A stretch of DNA of 64,000 nt from Bacillus sp. FJAT-27264 (GTDB lineage Bacteria; Bacillota; Bacilli; Paenibacillales; Paenibacillaceae), in contig NZ_MAQW01000023.1 in the NCBI RefSeq assembly GCF_001682855.1, positions 143,348 through 207,347 of the forward strand, given 5' to 3'. Positions 1 to 8,132 of the stretch are shown piece after piece (the first letter of the stretch is position 1; every line of letters starts with the position of its first letter). The notes beneath the pieces were generated by a model. It was given only the letters and a program-made list of their open reading frames with translations. It was not told the origin of the DNA and made no database searches. A program made the translations under genes and the position numbers.

Positions 1-65
1 ACTGAACGTAAGAACTGAACGTAAGAACTGAACGTAAGAACTGAACATAAGAACCGAACGTAAGG
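1..65. repeat. 13-bp tandem repeat, five copies
   Basis: Five head-to-tail copies of ACTGAACGTAAGA run from the first base. The first three are identical, the fourth has one change (AACAT for AACGT) and the fifth two (ACC start, final G). The array reaches the window edge, so the true copy number is unknown. It lies outside any recognisable gene. Confidence 0.9.
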
Positions 66-81
66 CTCAGTCGTTACTACT

Positions 82-288
82 GTGGAATGTTTGGACTTCC
101 GGCCGCTGTTGTCTCCAGATTTCTTTCTATTTGTACTGCTGTTTGAGCTTGGAATTTGGAGACAGCCTATCTTCCGATACGGGCTTTCCTTCGGAAAGCG
201 TAGGCGTCGCTACCACTCCTACAGTTCCAAAATTCCCCTTTGCTTCTTCTCGCTTTTTGTTACTTTTTTTGTTCGGCTTATACAGTAG
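82..288 (+). other. Doubtful 68-codon open frame in repeat-like DNA
   Basis: An ATG-started frame of 68 codons, rich in Phe, Leu and Arg, with no Shine-Dalgarno sequence before it. Bases 149-176 recur at 581-608 with 23 of 28 bases identical. GTCTCCA near 110 and TGGAGAC near 157 form an inverted pair. These signs point to degenerate intergenic repeat DNA rather than a selected protein, although a real small protein cannot be excluded. Confidence 0.3.
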
Positions 289-300
289 TTAAGAAAAAAT

Positions 301-536
301 AGAGCTTATATAAGAAGTATCGAAGTAATTAACGGCATTTTTGTACCTTAAATCCTCTGCAGCCAAGGATTAGTGGAGATTAAGTGCAATATTGTACCTT
401 AAATGTTACAGAATCCCCGTCTAGCATACATTTTTGAAAAATAAGATACAATAATGACCTTATTTACCTTATTTACCTAAATTGGAGAAAAATAAGGTAC
501 AAAAATGCTGTTAGTTAGAGAGGGTGCTCCTCTTTT
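301..536. repeat. Palindromic intergenic repeat element, copy 1
   Basis: This AT-rich element is an imperfect palindrome. The outer arms are TAACGGCATTTTTGTACC (about 330-348) and its near-complement GGTACAAAAATGCTGTTA (about 496-513). TTGTACCTTAAAT occurs twice as a direct repeat at about 341 and 392, and a TAAGATACAATAATG inverted partner lies near 442. The whole block recurs in reverse orientation at 29319-29557. It has no open frame. Transcribed, it would fold into one long hairpin. Confidence 0.85.
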
Positions 537-720
537 TAACTTAAGATGACTGGTGAAGGGGGATATATCGCTTCTAGCACTTGAAATTTGTGGACAGTCT
601 ATGTTCCGGTGTTAGCTAAATAGAAGTGTGTATTATTTACACATTGTTCCACAAATGCTAAAATAGAGTCTTGAATGTTGGCCCCCTGCCAATTAAAGGA
701 ATGAACTTAGGAGATATACG

Positions 721-1002
721 ATGAAAAACAAATATTTAACCTTACTGATAGCCCTACTTACCCTAATTTTGGTCTTCGGACAACCTGGTTACATTGATGC
801 GCAGACTGGTAACGTAATTGATAGTGAAACCAGAGATAGACTGACAGAACAATATGGGCTCGAGCAGCCAGAACTTTCACATAGTAGTGGAATTGATATT
901 GGGATTAGTGATCCCGTTCCATTCTTTATTACCATATCTAAAATTACTTTGAATCCATATGCTTATATGGTGCAAAAGCTGATACATCATTGGGTTTACT
1001 GA
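721..1002 (+). CDS. Small secreted hypothetical protein
   Basis: A 93-residue protein I do not recognise. It begins with a typical Sec signal peptide: MKNK, then a hydrophobic core rich in Leu and Ile to about residue 20, with a plausible cleavage site after Ala at IDA-QT (about residue 27). The mature part is about 65 residues, mildly acidic, without cysteines or a membrane segment. The start is supported by AGGAGA seven bases upstream. It stands alone between repeat-rich DNA and the convergent M20 peptidase gene, whose terminator hairpin may serve both. A secreted peptide or small envelope protein is possible, but no function can be assigned. Confidence 0.6.
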   Translation: MKNKYLTLLIALLTLILVFGQPGYIDAQTGNVIDSETRDRLTEQYGLEQPELSHSSGIDIGISDPVPFFITISKITLNPYAYMVQKLIHHWVY

Positions 1003-1064
1003 GGCGACAAGCTCCTGAAGTACATATAATCCTGAAATACATATGATCATTCACTTCGTTATCG

Positions 1065-1105
1065 CAAAAAAAGCCCGGCCTCCTATAAATGGGAGGTCGG
1101 GCTTT
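1065..1105 (-). terminator. Intrinsic terminator of the M20 dipeptidase gene
   Basis: AAGCCCGGCCTCC (1071-1083) pairs with GGGAGGTCGGGCTT (1091-1104), with one G-T pair. On the minus strand the stem is followed by a run of seven T. It lies just after the stop of the minus-strand dipeptidase and may also stop rightward transcripts from the small secreted gene. Confidence 0.9.
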
Positions 1106-1118
1106 AACGTTATTGTCT

Positions 1119-2474
1119 TTATACTGTTTTCAAAAACTCAACAATGGTCAGCAGACCTTTATCGAAGTTCTCCAGGTTGAAATGCTCATCTGGTGCATGC
1201 AGGTTCTCGTCGTCGAGACCAAAGCCCATCAGTACCACCGGCGCTTCCAGTACGCGAGCGAAGCTCTCCATGATTGGAATGGAGCCACCGTCTTTGGTGA
1301 ACAGTGCACGGGTTCCGTACACTTTCCCGTAAGCATCAGCTGCGGTTTGCAGAATCGGATGTGAAGGATCACTATTGAAGGCGCGGGCTTTCTCCATTTG
1401 CTTCACATGAACCTTCGCACCAGTTTGAATATTAGCTTTCAGATGAGCCTCGATGACATCAAGTGCGTGCTGCGGATCTTGGTCACCTACGAGACGGCAA
1501 GTGATCTTGGCATGTGCCTCTTTAGGGATGACCGTCTTGCTGCCTTCGCCTTGGAAGCCGCCGTATACACCGTTCAGTTCAAGTGTAGGACGAGCACCAA
1601 TCCGCTCTACGAAGCTGTATCCTTCTTCGCCGTACAGTGAATCCAGTCCGAGTCCTTCTCTGATCTTGTTCTCATCTACGCCTTGCTTGGCGAACTCTTC
1701 GCGCAGAAGAGGGGACAATTCCGGAACACCTTCGTAGAAGCCTTCAACTGCGACGCGGCCTTTATCGTCATGGAGACTAGTCAGCAGTGATACGAGGGCA
1801 TGCAGGGCGTTCGGAACGCCACCGCCGTATGATCCGGAGTGCAGATCGGTCAGAGCAGTCGTTACAGTGACTTCCAGCGAGCAGAGACCGCGTAGTCCTG
1901 TGCAGATAGCCGGACGGCCGCGCTCAAGCAGAGAGGTATCCGAGACAAGCACAGCATCTGCTGCGAGCTTTTCTTTGTTAGCTTCTAGGAAAGGTGGCAG
2001 ATGTGCACTGCCGATCTCTTCTTCGCCCTCGATGCAGAGCTTGATGTTGACCGGAAGGGTGCCTTCTTCCTTCAGAATGGCCTCGATTGCCTTGATGTGC
2101 AGGAAGACTTGACCTTTATCATCTGTTGCTCCACGGGCAAACAGCTTGCCATCGCGGATTTCCGGTTCAAAAGGCGGGGTCGTCCACAAATTCAGCGGAT
2201 CTACCGGCTGTACATCATAATGGCCGTAGACCAGGACGGTCGGTTTGCCCGGCGCATGAAGGTAATCAGCATATATGACAGGGTGTCCGGCAGTGGGATG
2301 AAGCTCGATGTTCTCCAGCCCGGCCCGTTTCAATGTATCGAGCAGCCAGTGTGCTGCCGCCAGAACATCATCCTTGTGCGCAGACAGAGCAGAGATGCTG
2401 GGAATGGTAAGCCACTGTTTTAACTCGTCGAGATGTGCCTCCCGGTGAGTTTGAAAATAAGATTCGTATGACAT
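1119..2474 (-). CDS. M20 family dipeptidase
   Basis: A 451-residue zinc metallopeptidase of the M20 (ArgE/DapE/CPG2, carnosine dipeptidase-like) family, about the usual length. Visible family hallmarks are VYGHYDVQPVDP near residue 82 (first zinc histidine with the following Asp), GATDDKGQ near 115, CIEGEEEIGS near 147 (general-base Glu pair), a dimerisation lid with DLHSGSYGGGVPNA near 211, and a C-terminal HAPDEHF with the last metal histidine. Such enzymes hydrolyse cytosolic dipeptides or N-acylated amino acids; the exact substrate cannot be read from the sequence. AAGGAGGT lies upstream of the ATG. It is monocistronic, with its own terminator. Confidence 0.9.
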   Translation of the reverse strand: MSYESYFQTHREAHLDELKQWLTIPSISALSAHKDDVLAAAHWLLDTLKRAGLENIELHPTAGHPVIYADYLHAPGKPTVLVYGHYDVQPVDPLNLWTTPPFEPEIRDGKLFARGATDDKGQVFLHIKAIEAILKEEGTLPVNIKLCIEGEEEIGSAHLPPFLEANKEKLAADAVLVSDTSLLERGRPAICTGLRGLCSLEVTVTTALTDLHSGSYGGGVPNALHALVSLLTSLHDDKGRVAVEGFYEGVPELSPLLREEFAKQGVDENKIREGLGLDSLYGEEGYSFVERIGARPTLELNGVYGGFQGEGSKTVIPKEAHAKITCRLVGDQDPQHALDVIEAHLKANIQTGAKVHVKQMEKARAFNSDPSHPILQTAADAYGKVYGTRALFTKDGGSIPIMESFARVLEAPVVLMGFGLDDENLHAPDEHFNLENFDKGLLTIVEFLKTV

Positions 2475-2808
2475 AGTGATATGTACCTCCTTAAAATGTA
2501 TGCCCGCACGACGGGCTTAAGGTTCTAGCCAGAGGGTCAGTCAACCAAGAGTCTAGTCTTTACTACCGTTCTTAGAATGCGTGCTACAGGAAACATTATA
2601 CTGGAGAACGCCAAAGTGAGCAAAAAGGATTGCAAAATGGAGCCCGCCAGACCTTTTTTCCTTAATGCAGCGCCCTTTGATGGTTCTCTTCCAATTATTG
2701 ATTACTTAGCAGTAACCATGATAGACTGGGTTAACCTAATTGGCGAACCGCTGTACAAGCTGCATGGAGGTAAGAGGAACGATTACATGAATAGAGGATG
2801 GGAATATT
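2475..2808. other. Intergenic region with a doubtful 79-codon frame
   Basis: These 334 bases separate the divergent dipeptidase and methyltransferase genes. A plus-strand frame (2577-2816) overlaps the methyltransferase start by eight bases. It has no ribosome binding site at its first ATG and only a weak AAGG before an internal ATG at 2637, and its product resembles nothing I know. I see no clear promoter or hairpin here. Confidence 0.4.
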
Positions 2809-3762
2809 TTGCATAAAGAGGTTAAAACACCTGCATTTATCTATACTTACGCTAGCTCAGCGGATGAAGAGTCCTTGTGTGCGATGGAGCTGCGCTGCTT
2901 GTTTGGGCAGAACGTGGGCCCGTCTATTTTTGCCAGCGATATTGAAGTGGACGTCAGCCGCAGTCCTTTTGTTAAGGAACGGATTGATGTTATGTATGCG
3001 GGCGAGAACTTGCCCGAGATATATGAACAAACGGAACAAGTGCAGGTAGGGGAGAAGACGTTTAAAGTTATTTTCGTCAAAACCAACGATCTGACAGCTG
3101 CGGATAAAATCGAATATGATGAACGCAGAGGAATTGAGCGGGAAATCGGCTTACGCATAGAGGGTGAAGCAGATGTGAATGCTCCTGAGCTAGTCTACGG
3201 CATTGTCACTTTGGGCGGGCGCTGGTACTTCGGGCCGTACCATAAGAATAACGCGGATTGGTTCCGTCATATGAAAAAACCCCGCAGTTACTCCATTGCG
3301 CTCAGCACACGTGTGGCCCGGGCAGCGATTAACATGGGGGTTCCGGACCCGCAAGGCATTCGGGCCATTGACCCCTGCTGTGGAATTGGTACGGTTATGG
3401 TAGAGGCTTTATCTATGGGGATCGATATTGTCGGCCGGGATATCAACCCGATGATTGCCACCGGAGCCAGAACGAACATTGCTCATTTTGGATATAGCAG
3501 TGAAGTTACCCTGGGGGATATCGCTGATATTCAGGACCACTATGACGTTGTATTCGTAGACATGCCTTACAATCTGTATTCCAGTATTACACCGGAAGAA
3601 CAATTCTCCATTCTGACCAACGCCCGGCGGATTGCCGACCGTGCCGTGATTGTGGCGATTGAGGCCATGGATGAGATGATTACCGATGCGGGATTCACGA
3701 TCAAGGATCGTTGTATTGCAAAAAAGGCGGGCTTTTCCCGTCACATCATGCTCTGCCAATAG
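2809..3762 (+). CDS. TRM11/THUMP-type RNA methyltransferase
   Basis: A 317-residue S-adenosylmethionine-dependent methyltransferase of the UPF0020/TRM11 group, which modify guanosines in tRNA or rRNA. The N-terminal part (about 1-150) looks like a short THUMP-associated RNA-binding region. The C-terminal Rossmann domain carries motif I DPCCGIGT near residue 188, an acidic motif II region (GRDINP near 210) and the catalytic motif IV DMPY near 250, the DPPY-type signature of N-methyltransferases. The start is a TTG; GGATGGGA upstream is only a modest ribosome binding site, so the exact start is uncertain. The target nucleotide is unknown. The Nudix gene follows 42 bases later and may be co-transcribed. 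Confidence 0.85.
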   Translation: MHKEVKTPAFIYTYASSADEESLCAMELRCLFGQNVGPSIFASDIEVDVSRSPFVKERIDVMYAGENLPEIYEQTEQVQVGEKTFKVIFVKTNDLTAADKIEYDERRGIEREIGLRIEGEADVNAPELVYGIVTLGGRWYFGPYHKNNADWFRHMKKPRSYSIALSTRVARAAINMGVPDPQGIRAIDPCCGIGTVMVEALSMGIDIVGRDINPMIATGARTNIAHFGYSSEVTLGDIADIQDHYDVVFVDMPYNLYSSITPEEQFSILTNARRIADRAVIVAIEAMDEMITDAGFTIKDRCIAKKAGFSRHIMLCQ

Positions 3763-3804
3763 ACTGTACCCTGCGGGAGAATCTAAGGAGAAGAGGGATT
3801 ATCC

Positions 3805-4422
3805 ATGGAACAGAAATGGTTATCTTGGGCTAAAGAGATCCAGGCGATTTCACAGACAGGTCTTGCTTATGCTAAAGATGTGTATGACATTGAGCGTTAT
3901 CAGGCCCTCCGTGAGCTGAGTGTGGATATTCTCGCCAACTATTCTTATGAGAGCAAGGAGAAGATCAGACTGGCTTTCGCGGGAGAGGAAGGCTATTGCA
4001 CGCCTAAAGTGGATATTCGAGGTGTGGTGTTCCGTGAGGACAAGATTCTGCTCGTCCGGGAGAAGCTGGATGGTAAATGGGCGCTTCCCGGCGGCTGGGC
4101 GGATATTGGGCTTTCCCCGAGTGAGGTGGTCGTCAAGGAAATTGCTGAGGAAGCGGGCTTTCAGACCGAGGCTGTCCGCTTACTGGCCGTACTGGATAAG
4201 AAGTTTCATGAGCATCCCCCAGAACCTTACCATATCTACAAGATGTTCATCCTCTGCCGAATTACTGGTGGTGAGGCTTCCCAAGGAGTGGAGACCAGCG
4301 AGGTAGCTTTCTTCGGGGTAGACGAGCTGCCAGAGCTTTCGGAAGAACGGAACACGAAGACTCAATTGCAGACTATGTTTGAATATTTGCAAAATCCCGA
4401 CAAGGCAGTCATTTTGGACTAG
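3805..4422 (+). CDS. Nudix hydrolase with NUDIX_N domain
   Basis: A 205-residue Nudix hydrolase. The N-terminal 60 residues match the NUDIX_N helical segment seen in ADP-ribose or CDP-choline-type pyrophosphatases of Bacillota (pattern WLSWAKEIQAISQTGLAY). The Nudix box starts near residue 96: GGWADIGLSPSEVVVKEIAE followed by EAGF. It retains the glycines and the metal-binding Glu cluster, with Lys in place of the usual Arg of REUxEE. These enzymes hydrolyse nucleoside diphosphates linked to another group; the precise substrate cannot be deduced. GGAGAAGAGGG lies before the ATG. It sits 42 bases behind the methyltransferase gene. Confidence 0.9.
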   Translation: MEQKWLSWAKEIQAISQTGLAYAKDVYDIERYQALRELSVDILANYSYESKEKIRLAFAGEEGYCTPKVDIRGVVFREDKILLVREKLDGKWALPGGWADIGLSPSEVVVKEIAEEAGFQTEAVRLLAVLDKKFHEHPPEPYHIYKMFILCRITGGEASQGVETSEVAFFGVDELPELSEERNTKTQLQTMFEYLQNPDKAVILD

Positions 4423-4627
4423 GAGTCATGCATATAATGTATGACTTCCCGGTGTATAGACGTTTCGAATACCGGAAAGAATGGTTAATATCCAATATGT
4501 AAGCACTTACAAATTAAAAACCCGCTGAGCCTTTATATCTAAAAAAGACTAAAATTTTTACTTTTTGGGCCAGGCGGTCTACATTTTTTCCTCTGCTGTG
4601 ACGATAGATATTTTAGGAGGGGATCGC

Positions 4628-4780
4628 ATGGAACAAGAAGAATTGAGACTTCCGTTGCAACAGGAGGGTGTGAAACGTCCTGCGGAAGGCAATATTGCTA
4701 CCGGGCTATTATGGGGCCTTCTGATCAGCATCCCGCTATGGATTTCGGTCTTTGGCTGGATTATGGGCATTTGGCGTTAA
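4628..4780 (+). CDS. Small single-pass membrane protein
   Basis: A 50-residue protein: an acidic, polar N-terminus (MEQEELRLPLQQEG) followed by one hydrophobic segment from about residue 27 to 46 ending in GIWR. The ATG at 4628 is chosen because TAGGAGGGG lies just upstream; the same frame is open further back to 4565 but without a ribosome binding site. No family is recognised. It is flanked by its own terminator, so it looks like an independently expressed small membrane protein. Confidence 0.65.
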   Translation: MEQEELRLPLQQEGVKRPAEGNIATGLLWGLLISIPLWISVFGWIMGIWR

Positions 4781-4826
4781 AACCAGCACAGAGTACACAC
4801 TTATTCTATAACTTTAGCCGCATATA

Positions 4827-4866
4827 ACAAAGGCTGCCTCTTCGAACCGAAGAGAGCAGCCTTTTT
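4827..4866. terminator. Bidirectional terminator
   Basis: AAGGCTGCCTCTTCG pairs with GAAGAG-A-GCAGCCTT around a short AACC loop, with one bulged base, followed by T on the plus strand and preceded by A. It lies between convergent genes (small membrane protein ending 4780, ASCH gene ending 4874). Confidence 0.85.
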
Positions 4867-4873
4867 GGTGTTT

Positions 4874-5347
4874 TTAGAGGGAGTGAGATGGTGAGTAGAC
4901 AACTTTAAAGTTCTCACACAGGACCATTATCCCGGTGTCAAACACTACATTCCAGAAGTTGGCCTCCCGAGAGAAGAAATCCTCATGGACAGCACGCCAA
5001 TAGTCCAGTGTCCGGTCGCCTTCCCCCTCGGTATAGGTAAATTCGGCACTAACCTCGTTAAACGGTAGAACGTCCACCTTCGTGGTTAGAATAACCGCCT
5101 TCGGCTGGCCTAGCCCGTTCAGGAGAATGGCTTGGTCTCCAACTCGCGGAGGTGTTCCCCCTTCAAGCTCATACATTGCATAGTTAGAGGATGTTCCTGT
5201 CTTGATTCCCCGCAGCACGAGGTCCAGGAGCTCGTCGGCCATCTCCGGGCTATCGCCGAAGGCCCAGGCTACATAGTGATCACCAGCTTCGGGATGTACG
5301 CGGAGATATTCTTTCCAAAATTGCTCGATCTGTTCCGTGTTATTCAT
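4874..5347 (-). CDS. ASCH domain protein
   Basis: A 157-residue protein of the ASCH fold, a PUA-like beta-barrel thought to bind RNA or modified nucleotides. The family pattern is visible: WAFGDSPEMADELLDLVLRG followed by KTGTSS near residue 40, then VGDQAILLNGLGQPKAVI, and an F(Y)xTEGEGDRTLDYWR segment near 110-120 typical of the YhfF-like ASCH subgroup. I place the start at the ATG at 5347, which has GGAG eight bases upstream; an in-frame GTG at 5356 lies directly against that GGAG and cannot use it. Function in the cell is unknown. Confidence 0.85.
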   Translation of the reverse strand: MNNTEQIEQFWKEYLRVHPEAGDHYVAWAFGDSPEMADELLDLVLRGIKTGTSSNYAMYELEGGTPPRVGDQAILLNGLGQPKAVILTTKVDVLPFNEVSAEFTYTEGEGDRTLDYWRAVHEDFFSREANFWNVVFDTGIMVLCENFKVVYSPSHSL

Positions 5348-5404
5348 AGTATTCACTCCAAGTGTTTTTTGAGAGGGAGCCTTCCATGTGCCAAAAGATG
5401 AGGG

Positions 5405-5435
5405 GAAGACGACTCTACTTGCAGTCGTCTTTTTA
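5405..5435 (+). terminator. Hairpin with T-run between ASCH and ABC-F genes
   Basis: AAGACGACT and AGTCGTCTT enclose an 8-base loop and are followed by five T on the plus strand. No plus-strand gene ends here. It may stop antisense transcription or act weakly on leftward transcripts from the ABC-F gene. Confidence 0.6.
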
Positions 5436-5515
5436 TCGCATCTTAGCGTATCTTAGCGTATCGAAACGTATCGCATCGAATCGTATCATATCTTATTGTA
5501 TCTATCGTATATCAC
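5436..5515. repeat. Degenerate GTATC-rich repeat with about 10-base period
   Basis: The stretch is built from variants of GCGTATCTTA: GTATC, GCATC or CATATC recurs many times, roughly every 5 or 10 bases. It is intergenic and shows no open frame. Its purpose is not evident. Confidence 0.6.
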
Positions 5516-5618
5516 ATCCAATAACGCTCTGCTACAACGCTTGGGTTCAGCGTCTCCACTTCACGTTAAATACACAGTGTGCTCCGCGGCTCGTGTCAGA
5601 TTGAAATCAGCTACTGTG

Positions 5619-7595
5619 TTACTCTGTAGTACTTTCAGCGGTTTCCAGCCAGGCCGAGTACAGCTCATCCAGCTTCTCCTGCGCTGCATCCCTTTCTTGC
5701 TGGAGCTCTACGAGCGCAGTAGCATTGCTGCCCATTTCAGGGGCCAACATCCGGCTGTCGATGTCTCCGATCACTTGTTCCGCAGCAGCGATGTCCTGTT
5801 CCCAGGCGGCTTGAGAACGAGCAGGGCGAGAAGTGACATTATTAGATGAGGAACGGGTAGTATCCTTGAATGCTGCTCCAGTACCATTTCGCTGTGACGA
5901 GCCAGCAGTATTCTTGCCACTTGCCGTAAGGTCTTGCTGCGACACACCAGCAGAGGCCGCTAATTCAGCCTGCTTCTCTTTATAGTATTCATAGTTCCCC
6001 TGGAAGACATGGAAGCGGCCGTTTTCAATGCACCACAGCTTACGGAAGCAGCGGTTAATGAAGTAACGGTCATGGGAGACGGCCAATACGGTTCCCGGGA
6101 ATTCCTCTAGCGCTTCTTCGAGCGCTTCGCGGGAATCGATATCGAGATGGTTGGTGGGCTCATCGAGAATCAACAGGTTCGGACGGCGGTGCATCAGCAC
6201 CGCGAACCGCAGCCGAGTCCACTCACCACCGGACAGGTTCGCGATGTCTTTGAACACATCGCTTCCGTAGAAGAGGAAGCGGGCAAGCTGCCCGCGGGCT
6301 TCGCCTTCCTCGAGTCCTGCTTCTTCCCGGAAATACCGGAGTACGGATTGTCCCCCGTCACCAGGCACCGCCTCCTGAGCGAGATAACCGGCAGCGGCCC
6401 GGGAACCCAGAGTGCAGCTGCCGCTGTCTGGAGTTTCCTCCCCGAGAACCATTCGCAGCAGCGTACTTTTTCCTGCGCCGTTGCCGCCGATGAGGGCCGT
6501 TGTTTCGCCGTATCGCAGGACTTCACTAGCTTCCTTGAACAGTAGGCGCTCACCGTAAGACTTGGCAACCCGGTCCAAGATCAGTGCCTGATTCCCGGAG
6601 CGGTCATTCTGCTCCAGCTGCAAATCCATGGTTTTGCGCTCCAGAATCGGGCGTTTCACCTTGACCATCCGATCGAGAGCCTTCTGCATGGAGGCAGCGC
6701 GGCGGTGGAAGCTTGGGTTCGGTGGATTGGAGCGGTTGCCCCATTCAATCAGGCGTTTGATGCTCTCCTGCATTTGTTTGATTTTCTTCTGCTGCTCCTG
6801 GTAATCCGCAAACTGCTGAAGCAGGCGTGTTTCTTTTTCTTTTTGATAGTCACTGTAATTCGTGTGATAGGTGATGGCTTCACCATCTTCAATCTCGATC
6901 ACCTTCTTCACCAGCGCATCCAGGAAGTAACGGTCATGGGAAATCGCGAGAATGGTGCCATCATAGTCCTGCAAGAATTGCTCCAGCCATTCGATGGCCG
7001 CCATGTCCAAATGGTTGGTTGGCTCATCGAGCAGCAGCACATCAGGACGACGCAGGAGCAGCTCAGCCAGGCCGACCTTGGTTTTCTCCCCTCCAGAGAG
7101 GGAGGTGAAAAGACGTTCGTACTGCTCAGGTTGAATGCCTAGCCCCGCAGACACGCGCTGAATGTTGGCTTCGATCTCATAGCCGCCAGCATTTTCGAAC
7201 TTGTCCTGAAGGCTGCCGTATTCCCGAAGTAGCCGGTTCCAATGTGCTTCATCGGTTCCTGCGTTCAAGAGAGACATCTCCTGCTCCAGTTCCCGCAAGC
7301 GATGCTGCCATTGCAGCGTCTCGGCAAAGCTGCGCTGTAGGATGCCATACACCGTGTCATTTTCCTGAAAATCTTGAATCTGGGACAGCATGCCGACGAC
7401 ACTGCCTTTGCGGATCGAGATTTGGCCTTGATCCGGGCGTTCTCCACCACTGAGAAGGTGGAAGAGAGTGGTTTTGCCACAGCCATTGCGGCCGATGAGG
7501 CCGATTTTCTCGCCTTGGCGAATTTCAAAGGTAACACTATTTAGCACGAGCTCAGCGCCGTGGTATTTTTGGACATTTTGACATTGAATAATCAT
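5619..7595 (-). CDS. ABC-F family ATPase (ribosome-associated)
   Basis: A 658-residue duplicated ABC ATPase without membrane segments. The first cassette has GLIGRNGCGKTTL near residue 34, LSGGEKTKVGLAELLL near 165 and LLLDEPTNHLD near 190. The second has LIGGNGAGKSTLL near 370, LSGGEWTRLRF near 455 and LLILDEPTNHLD near 480. Between them is a charged, Gln/Arg-rich interdomain arm (about 240-320), the part that enters the ribosomal E site in ABC-F proteins. The C-terminal 110 residues form a Ser/Thr/Asn-rich linker and a coiled-coil tail. Family members are translation factors or antibiotic-resistance ribosome-protection factors; which applies here is not clear. GGAGAATACCC precedes the ATG. 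A terminator-like hairpin sits between its only apparent promoter and its start. Confidence 0.9.
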   Translation of the reverse strand: MIIQCQNVQKYHGAELVLNSVTFEIRQGEKIGLIGRNGCGKTTLFHLLSGGERPDQGQISIRKGSVVGMLSQIQDFQENDTVYGILQRSFAETLQWQHRLRELEQEMSLLNAGTDEAHWNRLLREYGSLQDKFENAGGYEIEANIQRVSAGLGIQPEQYERLFTSLSGGEKTKVGLAELLLRRPDVLLLDEPTNHLDMAAIEWLEQFLQDYDGTILAISHDRYFLDALVKKVIEIEDGEAITYHTNYSDYQKEKETRLLQQFADYQEQQKKIKQMQESIKRLIEWGNRSNPPNPSFHRRAASMQKALDRMVKVKRPILERKTMDLQLEQNDRSGNQALILDRVAKSYGERLLFKEASEVLRYGETTALIGGNGAGKSTLLRMVLGEETPDSGSCTLGSRAAAGYLAQEAVPGDGGQSVLRYFREEAGLEEGEARGQLARFLFYGSDVFKDIANLSGGEWTRLRFAVLMHRRPNLLILDEPTNHLDIDSREALEEALEEFPGTVLAVSHDRYFINRCFRKLWCIENGRFHVFQGNYEYYKEKQAELAASAGVSQQDLTASGKNTAGSSQRNGTGAAFKDTTRSSSNNVTSRPARSQAAWEQDIAAAEQVIGDIDSRMLAPEMGSNATALVELQQERDAAQEKLDELYSAWLETAESTTE

Positions 7596-7635
7596 GGGTA
7601 TTCTCCTTTTAGAACACCCTTCATCCGCCGTTACA

Positions 7636-7672
7636 CCAATACAAAAAGACCGCAGGGAAATATCCCCGCGGT
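7636..7672 (-). promoter_or_regulatory. Probable transcription attenuator in the ABC-F leader
   Basis: Read on the minus strand, GACCGCGGGG pairs with CCCTGCGGTC around a short ATATTT loop (one A-G-type mismatch) and is followed by TTTTTGT. It lies about 45 bases before the ABC-F start codon, too close for a separate promoter between them. Transcription therefore has to read through it, as in the leaders of several antibiotic-induced ABC-F genes. Confidence 0.7.
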
Positions 7673-7689
7673 CTTGTCATCTCCGATAA

Positions 7690-7854
7690 TTATATCCGTT
7701 CGGGTGATGGCAGGAAGGGCATTTCGCAATTGTGTAGTGTTATTAAGTTCTTGAAAATGGACAGACTTCTCCCGTTGTTGGCATTTTCATTAACGATGCC
7801 AGCCATTGCCAAAGGCAGCCGGCTAATAACACTGTTGGTCCAATTGCGATCCAT
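7690..7854 (-). CDS. Possible leader peptide ORF upstream of ABC-F
   Basis: A 54-codon minus-strand frame (starting MDRNWTNSVISRLPLA) has AAGGAGG eight bases before its ATG, and ends 18 bases before the attenuator hairpin. An overlapping frame from a GTG at 7862 (to 7743, 39 codons) would encode a hydrophobic peptide (VLLAGCLWQWLASLM), but its GTG is only one base from the same Shine-Dalgarno. One of the two is probably translated. By analogy with other ABC-F leaders, ribosome stalling here could control the downstream hairpin; this is inference. Confidence 0.45.
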   Translation of the reverse strand: MDRNWTNSVISRLPLAMAGIVNENANNGRSLSIFKNLITLHNCEMPFLPSPERI

Positions 7855-7886
7855 CCTACCACACCTCCTTTTTTAAAATATAAGAA

Positions 7887-7915
7887 ATTATACGGTTTAC
7901 GCTTTACATTGTTCT
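7887..7915 (-). promoter_or_regulatory. Candidate promoter for the ABC-F leader transcript
   Basis: On the minus strand a perfect TATAAT (7892-7887) lies about 17 bases before the AAGGAGG of the leader ORF. The -35 region (around 7910-7915) is a poor match to TTGACA. Confidence 0.5.
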
Positions 7916-8132
7916 TATATTTCTCGCTGAAACGGATACCGTCCCTTGAGAGGACGGCAAAGCCGTTTCTACTTGCAAATTTACATTAATACTAATCAAT
8001 TCGTCTGAAATAAGCAAGCCCAAAATTGCATATTCCTGGTCATTTCCTCGAATGATTGCCGAAATTCCTAATAATATGAGTATATGACGGAAGGCGGTCG
8101 TCAAATTACAGGACAGAAATGGGGAAGGGCCA

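Noticed and set aside
2577..2816. 79-codon frame before the RNA methyltransferase gene
   Set aside because: No ribosome binding site at the first ATG, overlap with the real gene, and no family resemblance; kept only as a doubtful note.
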